Virus record (IMG/VR): IMGVR_UViG_3300044638_004964
Span: 1-64,000 of that record
DNA length: 64,000 bases
Source: a virus
Direction: 5' to 3' (one strand)
Shown: one piece after another, positions 38,664 to 48,068 of the stretch
How positions within the stretch are numbered: position 1 is the stretch's first letter
Layout: each line of letters begins with the position of its first letter
Notes under the pieces: model-generated
Told to the model about the DNA's origin: nothing
Database searches by the model: none
What the model saw: the letters and a program-made list of their open reading frames with translations, nothing else
Translations under genes and position numbers: made by a program

Positions 38664-39091
38664 ATAACTTTATAACATCTCATGAATGTTGGCTTGTTGA
38701 ATATCGTAAAGATAAGTATAATGTTTGGATTAGGGCAACCCTTTCTAACGGAATAGAATATTATTTACCTAATCATGAACAATGGTTGGAATTAAAAACT
38801 TTGTGTGATCAGAAACATCTTAAAGTACAAAAACTTGGGTTGCAGTATCGTTCACACTTTGTTGAGGTTGACATGGGCGATGCAGAAGGTGTATACTTGG
38901 TTCGATCCCTCATCGGAAGAATGGGAGAAAATAGCAAACAGGCTATAACAATTGGAAAAGTTTATGGGAACATTGTTAAAAAGACGATGTGGGTAACTCC
39001 AGAGTTAGTTGAGGATTTGTCAGACGAAGATCCGGTCGAAAATTGTTTTATGGAAGCATTGATATTATATGACAAAGAAGAAAACAAATAA
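38660..39091 (+). CDS. hypothetical protein (143 aa)
   Basis: This is an alpha/beta protein with Y-Y-L-P-N-H-E-Q-W and G-V-Y-L-V-R-S-L-I-G segments and an acidic C-terminus. No family was recognised. It overlaps both neighbours and leads toward the recombination genes. Confidence 0.55.
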   Translation: MNNFITSHECWLVEYRKDKYNVWIRATLSNGIEYYLPNHEQWLELKTLCDQKHLKVQKLGLQYRSHFVEVDMGDAEGVYLVRSLIGRMGENSKQAITIGKVYGNIVKKTMWVTPELVEDLSDEDPVENCFMEALILYDKEENK

Positions 39092-39593
39092 ACCAGAATT
39101 ATTCAACAAAGATTACCAAAAAGAATGGTCAGAAACTCATAAGTACAAACATATCCACACTGGTGAACACTGTACTTTCGAAGCTTACGTTGCAGAATAT
39201 ATAGTATTGAGAAGGGCTGAAAAGCTCAACGATGGAAAACCATCATATAAATTTTGGACAAAGGGAGATCCCTTACACTGGTTGTGGAAAAAGCAACACG
39301 GTGCAGCTTTGCAGCTTAAAAAGAAATATAGCGAAGAAGCTATACTGTCGGCTATCAAGTCAAAAGATTTTGATAGACTGCTTGTTTTAGGGGTCCAGAA
39401 TGGGCGAGGATATAAAATAAATCCAGAAGCTGAAAAAGTCATAGCTAAACATCAAAGATATATAGACGAGCAGCAAAATAAACTAACTGTCAATCTAGAG
39501 CAAGAAGTTGAAGAAAAGAATCTTGAAACCAGAGCTACTCAGAGCTATAATAAAGGAAAGAAACCAACCATCAGTCAATTGAGGAATCTATGA
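39069..39593 (+). CDS. hypothetical protein (174 aa)
   Basis: A basic N-terminus precedes a domain with F-W-T-K-G-D-P-L-H-W-L-W and a helical Gln/Glu-rich C-terminus. It overlaps the RecA-like gene by 4 bases, so a recombination or replication role is possible. No motif identifies it. Confidence 0.55.
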   Translation: MTKKKTNKPELFNKDYQKEWSETHKYKHIHTGEHCTFEAYVAEYIVLRRAEKLNDGKPSYKFWTKGDPLHWLWKKQHGAALQLKKKYSEEAILSAIKSKDFDRLLVLGVQNGRGYKINPEAEKVIAKHQRYIDEQQNKLTVNLEQEVEEKNLETRATQSYNKGKKPTISQLRNL

Positions 39594-40693
39594 GCAAAGT
39601 TAAGAAAGCAAGTAAGTTTACAACAGATTTGGTAAGTAATAATATCGTAAATAAATATGGCGATGTTGTTAGAAGTGGAACGGAAGTTTTAGAAAATATC
39701 AACAATCTTAATGTCATTGGAGTATCTCCAGCATTAGATATTGCTTTGGGTGGCGGTTTACGCGAAGGCTCAGTGGTTGTAATGACGGGCGATCCTAAAA
39801 GTGGAAAGACTACAACCGCATTACATTTTGCAGCTAAGTGTCAGCAAAAGAGTAAAAGAGTAATCTATGTAAATACAGAGGGCAGATTATCTAAGCAAAA
39901 CTTTGTTGGCATTAAGGGGCTTAACTCTGATAATATTCTTATTATTGAATCAACTGATGAAAGAGTTTTATCGGCAGAAGACTTTCTCAACATCATTGAA
40001 AGCTATATTAATAATGATCCCGGCTGCTTGATTATAGCCGACTCGCTATCAAATATGGTTCCAGCAGTTGAGCTTGAGGGTGAAGTACGAACCGGCGTTA
40101 GAAATGCTCTACCACGACTTCTTTCCATGTTCTTCAAAAGAATCAGCGGAACACTCATGAAGAATAAGACCATCCTAGTTTGTATTACTCATAACATTGC
40201 TAATACTGGTGGTTCACCATACGCCCCACAAAAGATGGCAGATTGTGGCAATATGTTGCAATATCAAGCTGGCACCAATATGGTTATTACTCATAGAGGC
40301 AAGTGGCAAGTTCCAAAAGATACTGGCCCACACGTTGGTCAGATTGCAAACTGGTCTATTAAAACTTCATGTGCTGGCGGTAGACCTAATAGCACAGCGG
40401 AGAGTTGGATTAAGTATGGGATAGGCATTGATGAAGTTCAAGAGATTATTCATATCGCTTGTGAATTTAGACTTATCAAAGCTGCTGGTGCTTGGTATAC
40501 TATTCAGTGTGCGGTTGATGATCTAAGCAATCCAACCGTGAATGAAATGCTAGAAGAAAATAAGGTAGCAAAGACTCCAGAGGATATTGAAAGATTTTTT
40601 AAGTTTCAAGGCGTTAATGCTGTAGCTGATTTCTTGAATAATAATCCAAAGATGGCATCTTTTGTTTATGAAAAGATCAAGGAGTTGCATTGA
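39590..40693 (+). CDS. RecA/UvsX-like recombinase
   Basis: The 367-residue RecA-fold ATPase has Walker A G-D-P-K-S-G-K-T-T (67-75), Walker B C-L-I-I-A-D-S (D151), and a Q-N-F-V-G-I segment after the N-T-E-G-R motif, as in RecA and UvsX. It should form filaments on single-stranded DNA and drive strand exchange. Length fits UvsX (391) and RecA (352). A Vsr-like nuclease gene overlaps its stop. Confidence 0.87.
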   Translation: MSKVKKASKFTTDLVSNNIVNKYGDVVRSGTEVLENINNLNVIGVSPALDIALGGGLREGSVVVMTGDPKSGKTTTALHFAAKCQQKSKRVIYVNTEGRLSKQNFVGIKGLNSDNILIIESTDERVLSAEDFLNIIESYINNDPGCLIIADSLSNMVPAVELEGEVRTGVRNALPRLLSMFFKRISGTLMKNKTILVCITHNIANTGGSPYAPQKMADCGNMLQYQAGTNMVITHRGKWQVPKDTGPHVGQIANWSIKTSCAGGRPNSTAESWIKYGIGIDEVQEIIHIACEFRLIKAAGAWYTIQCAVDDLSNPTVNEMLEENKVAKTPEDIERFFKFQGVNAVADFLNNNPKMASFVYEKIKELH

Positions 40694-41112
40694 AAGTTAA
40701 AGGAATTAATGGGAAAGAATATATTTGGAATCTTACGAAGTACGATATATTCTACGATGATGCTCGTAAGCGTTCAAAATATCATATTCGTGCTAGAAAC
40801 TTATTAAGAGAAATATTTCACAGCTATAGAATTCTTGAGGAAGTTAAACTACCGGGAAGCACAGCATTAAATAGAAAATCTGTTCTTTACCTTGACTTCT
40901 ACATTCCATCCACTAAGATGGCGTTTGAAGTTCACGGTGAACAGCACTATGAATACTGCCCATTTTTTCATAAGAGCAAAGCAGATTTTTTGAAGGCAAA
41001 AGCCCGCGATGAAGATAAGATAGAGTGGTGCAACATTAACGATATCCAGATTGTAATCTTAAAATTTTCAGAAAGTGATCATGAGTGGCGAGAACACATT
41101 GAGGGCATCTGA
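40690..41112 (+). CDS. Vsr-like PD-(D/E)XK nuclease
   Basis: The start is TTG 40690 behind AAGGAG. The product has the Vsr/DUF559-type core L-Y-L-D-F-Y-I-P, E-V-H-G-E-Q-H-Y, with the Asp and the E-x-x-Q-H motif of this nuclease fold. At 140 residues it has one domain and no DNA-binding addition. It may be a repair or recombination nuclease, or a homing-type enzyme. It overlaps both neighbours. Confidence 0.72.
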   Translation: MKVKGINGKEYIWNLTKYDIFYDDARKRSKYHIRARNLLREIFHSYRILEEVKLPGSTALNRKSVLYLDFYIPSTKMAFEVHGEQHYEYCPFFHKSKADFLKAKARDEDKIEWCNINDIQIVILKFSESDHEWREHIEGI

Positions 41113-41557
41113 GAAACTCTCAGAACACCTAAGTCAAATAACATCATATATTGATCTCAGTAACACAAAGTTTTCTTCATTCAGAGAAGAATATTTGCTG
41201 GTTGCAAATTTATCATCCGACGAACTTAAAAAGTTAACTCAACAGGAAGCATTTGATACAGCCTATTTGCTATATGGATATTCTACTTATATTCAAGATG
41301 AGATAAACAAGAACAAAATAGCATTAGCTTGGTGTAATGATCAGCTTGAAAAATTAGTGGTTGCTCATAACGACGAGTTTGGTCAATATACTAAACACGA
41401 AGTTAAACGACAAATTATCATTAAGGATAATAATTATGCAGCTTCAGTAGATAAAATGAGAGAGGTTGCAGAAGCAAGATTACAAGCACTAGATGGTAAA
41501 GTATATGAACTGAAACGCAAAGCAGACATTCTATTAGAAAAAGCTAAGAGGATATAA
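41081..41557 (+). CDS. helical protein in recombination operon (158 aa)
   Basis: ATG 41081 is preferred over GTG 41075. The product is nearly all helical with coiled-coil segments (E-K-L-S-E-H-L and K-V-Y-E-L-K-R-K-A-D-I-L-L). Its position after the recombinase and nuclease suggests a recombination mediator or helicase-loading role, which is context only. Confidence 0.55.
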   Translation: MSGENTLRASEKLSEHLSQITSYIDLSNTKFSSFREEYLLVANLSSDELKKLTQQEAFDTAYLLYGYSTYIQDEINKNKIALAWCNDQLEKLVVAHNDEFGQYTKHEVKRQIIIKDNNYAASVDKMREVAEARLQALDGKVYELKRKADILLEKAKRI

Positions 41558-41988
41558 TGGATCTTAATAATTTTTTAAATTCACTAAGTGACGAACAGAA
41601 GAAGCAATTAGCTGGAGCTTTATTAAGTTCAGTAGAATCAGAAAATCCTCCAGTTAAAAAAGAAAAAAAGCCAAAAATAAAGCAAACAAAACCAAAAGAA
41701 CCACCATCAATTATTGTAGATGATAATTTCACAGTAACTAGAGCAGAATCAAAAGATTCTCAAAATAGGAGAAAAGAACCCGTGAGAGCCAGAAAGAATG
41801 AGTGGAAAGACACAGGCGAATTTAGGGATGTTAATTCCTCAGATTACGACCTAGCGCCTAGCCCAAGAAAACGCGAAGCACCAAAAAAGATTGATGTAGA
41901 CTGTCATGTTTGTGGCAGGTCATTCAAGGCCGATCAAAGATTTGTATTTGGAGAATATCACCGCTGCAATAGGTGCGTTGGAAAATAA
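41557..41988 (+). CDS. protein with C-terminal zinc ribbon (143 aa)
   Basis: The N-terminal 15 residues are helical, a Lys/Pro-rich disordered middle follows, and the C-terminus has C-H-V-C-G and C-N-R-C, a zinc ribbon. It is placed directly before the helicase gene. It may bridge DNA and replication proteins; not identified. Confidence 0.6.
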   Translation: MDLNNFLNSLSDEQKKQLAGALLSSVESENPPVKKEKKPKIKQTKPKEPPSIIVDDNFTVTRAESKDSQNRRKEPVRARKNEWKDTGEFRDVNSSDYDLAPSPRKREAPKKIDVDCHVCGRSFKADQRFVFGEYHRCNRCVGK

Positions 41989-41990
41989 TT

Positions 41991-43472
41991 ATGGATATTA
42001 AACTAACAGATATTGGTGCAGAACGAGCAGTCTTAGCGTCACTATTGCAAAATGGTATAGACGCATATGTATCAATATCGCACCTTATTAGTCATAAAAC
42101 TTTTGGTCATGCCAATAATCAGATTCTATATAAATGTATAGAGCGGATTATCACTAACGATCAAAAGGTGGATATACCATCTATTCTATCGGCAGCTTCT
42201 CAGTTGAATTTATCAGAAAGTATAAATACAACACAAGAGTTAAAATACATCAAATCTCTTTTCGACTTCCCAGTTAATAAAGATAATGCTCTTAGCTTTG
42301 CGATACAAATTAAGAAGTTTGAATTTGCTAGAAAGATTAAAGCACTAACAGCAAAAATACATAAAGATGTTGATGATGTTACTGGATCTGAATCTATCAA
42401 TGATATTATTCAAATTCTAGAAAACCCAGTTACAGACTTTCTAAGAGAAGATGACGGTGGAGACACTCCAAAGAAAATTGGAGAAAACATCGGAGATTAT
42501 ATTACATTCTTAGAGGAGAATAAGTGTGATATCATTGGTATACCAACAGGATTCAGCAGATACGACGAGGCCATTGGCGGTGGTCTTAGACGTAAATGTG
42601 TTGACCTTGTTTCTGCTAGACCAAAAGTTGGCAAGTCAGTATTTGCTGATAACGTGGCTCTAAATGTTTCTTCTAAAAACGTTCCGGTTCTTATGCTAGA
42701 TACTGAAATGAGCAAAGAGGATCATTTGAATAGATTGTTGGCAAATATAAGTGGTGTTCCGATCAATGAAATTGCTACTGGTAAATTCGTAGATGATGAC
42801 GAAAAGAGAGAAAAGGTTCAAGATGCTGTTAAGCATATAGAATCTATTCCTTATTGTTACGTTAGCGTTGCTGGAAAGCCATTTGAACAAATCCTCAATC
42901 TTATTAAGAGATGGATTATTCAAGAAGTTAAGATGGATCAGTATGGCAAAACCAATGATTGTTTAATTATCTATGATTATTTGAAGTTAATGTCATCTAG
43001 TTCTATTACCAATAATATACAAGAATATCAAGCTCTTGGTTTTCAAATTACCGCACTTCATAATTTGTGCGTCAAGATGGATTTTCCATGTTTGTCATTT
43101 GTGCAGTTGAACAGAGATGGTATAACCAAAGAAAGCACCGACGCTGTTTCTGGATCAGATAGACTTATCTGGCTATGCACATCGTTCTCTATATTTAAAA
43201 TCAAATCTCCAGAAGAATTAGCAGAAGATGGACCCAGTGCTGGAAATAGAAAACTTGTACCAATTGTTTCAAGACACGGTGGCGGGCTAGACGATGGAGA
43301 TTATATTAACATGGTCATGGATGGATCTCATGCTAAATTAAAAGAACTAAAAACACGCAACGAATTTAAAAACCAACCAACTGGTGATACTGGATTAGCA
43401 GATTCAGATTCACTAATTAAAATAAGAATACAAGATGGACTTACACAAGCTCAAGATTCTATTGAACAGTAA
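41991..43472 (+). CDS. dnaB: DnaB-type replicative helicase
   Basis: The start at 41991 lies two bases after the previous stop. The 493-residue product has the N-terminal helical domain (E-R-A-V-L-A-S-L-L), then a RecA-like domain with Walker A A-R-P-K-V-G-K-S (209-216), L-M-L-D-T-E-M-S and Walker B C-L-I-I-Y-D-Y (D329). The C-terminal part carries the hexamer Arg-finger region. It unwinds the fork 5' to 3'. The primase gene overlaps its end. Confidence 0.92.
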   Translation: MDIKLTDIGAERAVLASLLQNGIDAYVSISHLISHKTFGHANNQILYKCIERIITNDQKVDIPSILSAASQLNLSESINTTQELKYIKSLFDFPVNKDNALSFAIQIKKFEFARKIKALTAKIHKDVDDVTGSESINDIIQILENPVTDFLREDDGGDTPKKIGENIGDYITFLEENKCDIIGIPTGFSRYDEAIGGGLRRKCVDLVSARPKVGKSVFADNVALNVSSKNVPVLMLDTEMSKEDHLNRLLANISGVPINEIATGKFVDDDEKREKVQDAVKHIESIPYCYVSVAGKPFEQILNLIKRWIIQEVKMDQYGKTNDCLIIYDYLKLMSSSSITNNIQEYQALGFQITALHNLCVKMDFPCLSFVQLNRDGITKESTDAVSGSDRLIWLCTSFSIFKIKSPEELAEDGPSAGNRKLVPIVSRHGGGLDDGDYINMVMDGSHAKLKELKTRNEFKNQPTGDTGLADSDSLIKIRIQDGLTQAQDSIEQ

Positions 43473-44454
43473 AGCTGAAACTATCTTTAAGAAGCTAGGC
43501 ATGGACTGTGAAGTGCTTGGAGATAATATTTACTCCAAATGTCCAATTCATGAAGGTAGCGACAACCCAAGAGCATTCTCATATTCTATAGAAAGAGGAA
43601 TATGGAAGTGTTGGACTAGAGATTGTCAACATCAATACAATAACGACATATTTGGACTAATAAGAGGTTCGTTATCGAATAGCGAAGGCGTAGATGTTGG
43701 CTTTAAAGAAGCTTTAAAGTGGTCCTGCGATCTATTAGATTTAAAACGCGGCAAGGTGCATAGTAAACAGGTAGTAGAAGAGCCGAATGAATTTGTTGAA
43801 CTTGTATCATTGCTAAATCACTCAATAGTTCAAAAAGAGCATAGTGAAATAGATGCAGAATGTGATCTAGCAATACCTTCACCGTATTTTATATCCAGAG
43901 GTTTCAAAAAAGAAACCCTAAATTATTTTGAAGTTGGGGACTGTGTTAATCCTAAGTCTAAGTTGTATGATAGAGCAATAATACCTATTCATAACGACGA
44001 TGGAGCCAAACTGGTTTCATTAATAGGAAGATCAATGAAGGAATATAAATTACCCAAATTCTTATTTAGCCCCAAGGGATTTGACAAAAGATATTTTTTT
44101 TACAATCTTCACAGAGCAATCAACAAAGCTAAAGAAACCGGATGTTTATTTCTTGTTGAAGGACAGGGGGATGTTTGGAGATTATATGAATCTGGGGTGC
44201 ATAATGCTGTTGGAATATTGGGTAAAACAATCACAAAAGAGCAAGAAGATAAACTATTAAAAATGCCAGTAACTCATCTTATTATATTAACTGATAACGA
44301 TCAAGCTGGAAGAGAATCAAAAACGCAAATACAAAGACAATTGGGAAGAGTTTTTAAACTAACATTTCCTAAAATTTCAACAAAAGACATTGGCGAAATG
44401 ACAACGGACCAAATCAAAAGTAAAATACTACCACAAGTTAAAGGAACTTATTAA
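43435..44454 (+). CDS. DnaG-type primase
   Basis: The 339-residue protein has a CHC2-like zinc site (Cys36, His39, Cys59, Cys64) and a TOPRIM domain with Glu242 in L-V-E-G-Q-G-D and T-D-N-D (286-289) as metal ligands. It should make RNA primers on the lagging strand. It is shorter than bacterial DnaG and lacks an obvious helicase-binding C-terminal domain. It overlaps the helicase gene by 38 bases. Confidence 0.88.
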   Translation: MDLHKLKILLNSKAETIFKKLGMDCEVLGDNIYSKCPIHEGSDNPRAFSYSIERGIWKCWTRDCQHQYNNDIFGLIRGSLSNSEGVDVGFKEALKWSCDLLDLKRGKVHSKQVVEEPNEFVELVSLLNHSIVQKEHSEIDAECDLAIPSPYFISRGFKKETLNYFEVGDCVNPKSKLYDRAIIPIHNDDGAKLVSLIGRSMKEYKLPKFLFSPKGFDKRYFFYNLHRAINKAKETGCLFLVEGQGDVWRLYESGVHNAVGILGKTITKEQEDKLLKMPVTHLIILTDNDQAGRESKTQIQRQLGRVFKLTFPKISTKDIGEMTTDQIKSKILPQVKGTY

Positions 44455-45194
44455 TGGCTAAGATTATAGGCATATCTGGGCGAAAGCAATCTGGGAAAAA
44501 CACAGTAGCTAATTACATAAATGGGTCCGTGCTAATTGGTAAGGAAATGGTAAAAGACTTCTTTATTAACGAAGATGGTCAGCTTGTTATCAAAACAACT
44601 AATAGTAATGGTGAAGATGGGTATGGAATATTTGATGTCACCAGAAAAGATGATACATTTATTGAGTATGCTAGTAGAGAACTGTGGCCATATATTAAGA
44701 CCTATCATTTCGCAGATTTGCTAAAGAACATATCAATTCATTTGTTTGGATTAAGCCCAGCAGAGGTTTATGGTACAGATGATGACAAAAACAAAGAAAC
44801 AAATTTGCTATGGGAAAGTATGCCAACGAAAGAAAAGAAAACTGGCAATGTAACGAATAGAGAATTTCTAGAATACTTTGGGACAAAAATTGTTCGCAAA
44901 ATTAAGCCAGAGGCATGGGTTGAGGCAACAATGAATAATATTCTTAAAGAAAATTCTGAAATAGCAATTATACCGGATGTTAGATTTCCAAACGAGGTCA
45001 ATGCTATAAAGAATGCTGGTGGCAAAGTTATCAGATTGACTAGAAACATTCACGATAGTAAGATAGAGTGCGAAACAGCACTGGACGAAAAGAATTTTGA
45101 TTGGTCACTATTCGACCATGTTATAGATAATTCTAATTCATCAATAGAAGATCTATGTAGCAGTGTAAACAATCTCAAACAGTATTGGAACTAA
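44454..45194 (+). CDS. deoxynucleoside monophosphate kinase
   Basis: The 246-residue protein resembles T4 gene 1 dNMP kinase: Walker A G-R-K-Q-S-G-K-N-T (9-17) near the start and I-I-P-D-V-R-F-P-N-E in the middle, followed by V-I-R-L-T-R. It phosphorylates dNMPs such as dTMP, dGMP or modified dCMP. It overlaps the primase stop by one base. Confidence 0.85.
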   Translation: MAKIIGISGRKQSGKNTVANYINGSVLIGKEMVKDFFINEDGQLVIKTTNSNGEDGYGIFDVTRKDDTFIEYASRELWPYIKTYHFADLLKNISIHLFGLSPAEVYGTDDDKNKETNLLWESMPTKEKKTGNVTNREFLEYFGTKIVRKIKPEAWVEATMNNILKENSEIAIIPDVRFPNEVNAIKNAGGKVIRLTRNIHDSKIECETALDEKNFDWSLFDHVIDNSNSSIEDLCSSVNNLKQYWN

Positions 45195-45195
45195 T

Positions 45196-46218
45196 ATGCT
45201 AATAACATACATAAGATCTTCAAGTTATAATAATTATTCTTACTGCCAAATGCAGTATTTTATAACATATGTTTTGGGCCATCAGTCAACCAGCGGCAAG
45301 AAAGCAGAACTTGGAACTATTGTTCACAAGGTTATGGAAACACTAGCTGGTTTTAAAAAGTATCACCAAGACAATCCACGTAAACATAACCTATATGTAA
45401 AAGATGATGCCTTGGGCGATGTTGAAATTAAAAAATCAGAATTATTGAAGGACAGTATCGTTGTAGACTTACTTGATAAAAGCTATAATTTTTATACATC
45501 TGGATCATCTCACGCTTTTACAAAGGGTGATAAAGATACCTGTATGGGTCTTGTGTGGGACACATTAAGATATAATCATGGTCAATTTGACCCAAGACAC
45601 AGAACTGTAGTTGCCCCAGAACCTCATTTTGATATTCCAATTGATGAAGATTGGGCGCATTATGAATATGAGTTTCCAGATGGTAGAAAAATCAAGGGAC
45701 AATTAGCTATTAAGGGAACTATAGATCTAGTTACAGAAACAGCTAAAGACACTATTGAAGTAGTCGATTGGAAGACGGGTAGACGTTTAGATTGGGCCAC
45801 TGGCGAAGAAAAGACATATGAAAAACTATGCTCAGACCCTCAGTTATTACTATACAATTATGCCATTTCGAAGCTATTTCCTCATTATGACCACACGATA
45901 ATGTCTATATTTTTTATTAAAGATGGTGGACCTTTCTCTATGTGTTTTGACAAAGCAGATCATGGTAGATTCTTAAAAATGCTTAAGAATAAGTTTGAAG
46001 ATATCAAGGCGAATAATACACCAAAACCCCTGTCACAAAGTAGAGATAGCTGGAAATGTACTAAGTTGTGCCATTTTTACAAAAACAACTGGCCGGGAAC
46101 AGACAAAAACATGTGTATATACATAGAGAATCACCTAAAGGACGAAGGTATGGAGAATACCCTTAAAAAGTGTACAAGAGAAGGTTTTGACATTGGTTTT
46201 TATTCCGCTCCCGGTTGA
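45196..46218 (+). CDS. PD-(D/E)XK nuclease with Cys-rich C-terminus (Cas4/AddB-like)
   Basis: The RecB-like nuclease core is visible: L-G-T-I-V-H-K-V-M-E, G-T-I-D-L-V and V-V-D-W-K-T-G-R, then Q-L-L-L-Y. The C-terminus has several Cys residues (C-T-K-L-C, M-C, K-K-C-T) that with the N-terminal Y-C-Q-M-Q could bind a 4Fe-4S cluster as in Cas4 and AddB. Likely a 5' or 3' exonuclease for recombination. No Cas genes or repeat arrays are nearby. Confidence 0.82.
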   Translation: MLITYIRSSSYNNYSYCQMQYFITYVLGHQSTSGKKAELGTIVHKVMETLAGFKKYHQDNPRKHNLYVKDDALGDVEIKKSELLKDSIVVDLLDKSYNFYTSGSSHAFTKGDKDTCMGLVWDTLRYNHGQFDPRHRTVVAPEPHFDIPIDEDWAHYEYEFPDGRKIKGQLAIKGTIDLVTETAKDTIEVVDWKTGRRLDWATGEEKTYEKLCSDPQLLLYNYAISKLFPHYDHTIMSIFFIKDGGPFSMCFDKADHGRFLKMLKNKFEDIKANNTPKPLSQSRDSWKCTKLCHFYKNNWPGTDKNMCIYIENHLKDEGMENTLKKCTREGFDIGFYSAPG

Positions 46219-46230
46219 AAGAAAGATATT

Positions 46231-47085
46231 ATGAAATTAACTATTGGTATGGCCACTTATGACGATTTTGACGGTGTGTATTTTACGATACAGGCTCTCA
46301 GAATGTATCATGATATATGTCAGTCAAATGATGTAGAATTTATAGTTCTAGATAATAACCCCAACGGTAAACATGCACAAACTCTTTCTGGGTTTGTAAA
46401 TGGATGGACCGGCGGAAAAGGTAAATATATACCAAAAAATGATAGAGCTTCATCTTTTAATAAATACAGCATAGTCGAACACGCCTCTGGGCAATACGTT
46501 CTTATTATAGATTGTCACGTACTGTTAGTCAAAGATTCTTTAAAGCATTTAATGGATTACTATGATAGTCATCCAGACTGTAAGGATTTAATCCAAGGTC
46601 CACTACTTTACGATGATCTACAAAATTATTCCACAGAGTTTGCTCCGCAATGGAGAGGCGACATGTATGGAACTTGGGATACAAACAGAGAAGCTCACGA
46701 TGCCGGATTACCATTTGAAATACAATTACAGGGCATGGGATTATGTTCTTTTGAAAAAAAGAACTGGCCGGGAATAAATCCACACTTTAAAGGATTTGGT
46801 GCAGAAGAAGGGTACATATCTGAAAAATTCAGAAGAAATGGTGGGAAAAATATTTGTATCCCACAATTAAAATGGGTTCATCGATTTGGTCGCCCAGACG
46901 GTGTAAAATACCCATTAATTTTAGAGGATAGAATATGGAATTATTTTATCGGATGGTTGGAAATAACAAAAGACCCAAATCACGAAATGATAACATCAGC
47001 ATATGAACATTTTAAGAATAAAATCCCGCCGGGAAGTATAGATAACATTTTAAATCAAGCTAAACACTTAATTTTGGAGAATTAA
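46231..47085 (+). CDS. family 2 glycosyltransferase
   Basis: The 284-residue GT-A protein begins I-G-M-A-T-Y-D-D-F, has F-I-V-L-D-N-N, and a metal-binding D-C-H in I-I-D-C-H-V-L-L in place of DxD. The W-P-G-I-N-P-H-F-K-G-F-G segment is typical of GT2 acceptor loops. It lies among replication genes, apart from the island. Confidence 0.78.
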   Translation: MKLTIGMATYDDFDGVYFTIQALRMYHDICQSNDVEFIVLDNNPNGKHAQTLSGFVNGWTGGKGKYIPKNDRASSFNKYSIVEHASGQYVLIIDCHVLLVKDSLKHLMDYYDSHPDCKDLIQGPLLYDDLQNYSTEFAPQWRGDMYGTWDTNREAHDAGLPFEIQLQGMGLCSFEKKNWPGINPHFKGFGAEEGYISEKFRRNGGKNICIPQLKWVHRFGRPDGVKYPLILEDRIWNYFIGWLEITKDPNHEMITSAYEHFKNKIPPGSIDNILNQAKHLILEN

Positions 47086-47087
47086 TT

Positions 47088-47990
47088 ATGCCCATTCCAA
47101 ATAGACGAAAAGATGAAGATAAGAATAAATTTGTTGCCAGATGTATGGGTGACAAGGTTATGAAAAAAGATTATCCAAGCAATAGCCAAAGAGTTGCTAT
47201 CTGCTTGGATCAAGCAACAGCCGATTGTGACTGTGTAGAAGCTGCTGATTTTAAAATGCAATTAGAAAATTATGGCTATGAAGAAGATGTTAATGATGAC
47301 AATTTTTATATTCCAACACAGGCAGAATATGAAGACTTTGGCGAAGAAACAGAAGAGTGGGATATTGCTGAAGCAAAACCGGGACTATGGGAAAATATAA
47401 GAAAGAAGAAAGATCGATTAGGCAAAAAATATAAACCAGCAAAGCCGGGAGATCCAGATCGCCCAGATAAAGATGCTTGGAAAAAAGCTCAGTCTGGTGA
47501 TAGCGAAATGGCTATTGATCAAATAATGAAAATGAGCGATCAGATCATGGAAGTGGTTGCTAGACTAAAAACTATGCAGATACCAGTAGAATTTCAAGAT
47601 TGGACAAAAGACATGATTTCCAAAGCTGAAATCTATATACAGAACGTGTATGACTTTGTTAAGTATTACGAGCCGGGTAAATATGAAGATGAGTATACAA
47701 AAGAAGTAGATGAGCCATCAGAAATGGAAACTGAAGATTCTTATGCTTCAGAATATCAAGGTCGCAAAGTGACATTAAATAAACCATTTAGAACATCAAA
47801 TGGCCCAAAGAAGTTTGCAGTATATGTTAAGAATGAAAGTGGCAACGTTGTTATTGTTAGATTTGGCGATCCAAATATGACAATCAAGAAGAATATTCCA
47901 GAACGACGAAAAAGCTTTAGAGCTAGACACAACTGTGAGAACCCCGGCCCAAAATGGAAGGCTAGATATTGGGCTTGTAAAAGCTGGTAG
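47088..47990 (+). CDS. conserved phage protein with RARH motif (300 aa)
   Basis: The N-terminus (P-I-P-N-R-R-K-D-E-D-K-N-K-F-V-A-R-C-M) is of a kind seen in phage prohead-protease or virion-associated proteins. The C-terminus has V-R-F-G-D-P-N-M-T-I, R-K-S-F-R-A-R-H-N-C and A-R-Y-W-A-C-K, a module I recall from many large-phage proteins of unknown role. The middle is acidic and helical. It is probably a structural or assembly protein. No enzyme motif was recognised. Confidence 0.6.
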   Translation: MPIPNRRKDEDKNKFVARCMGDKVMKKDYPSNSQRVAICLDQATADCDCVEAADFKMQLENYGYEEDVNDDNFYIPTQAEYEDFGEETEEWDIAEAKPGLWENIRKKKDRLGKKYKPAKPGDPDRPDKDAWKKAQSGDSEMAIDQIMKMSDQIMEVVARLKTMQIPVEFQDWTKDMISKAEIYIQNVYDFVKYYEPGKYEDEYTKEVDEPSEMETEDSYASEYQGRKVTLNKPFRTSNGPKKFAVYVKNESGNVVIVRFGDPNMTIKKNIPERRKSFRARHNCENPGPKWKARYWACKSW

Positions 47991-48068
47991 TTGAAGTAAA
48001 GTTGTTGGTTCGGCGGTATAATAGTTTGATAGCAGTCGCATACACATTGAAATTGACAAGGACAATAT

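Noticed and set aside
48020-48030. TATAAT before dnaE-N as a promoter
   Set aside because: No -35 box lies at 15-19 bases; the nearest candidate TTGAAG is about 20 bases away.
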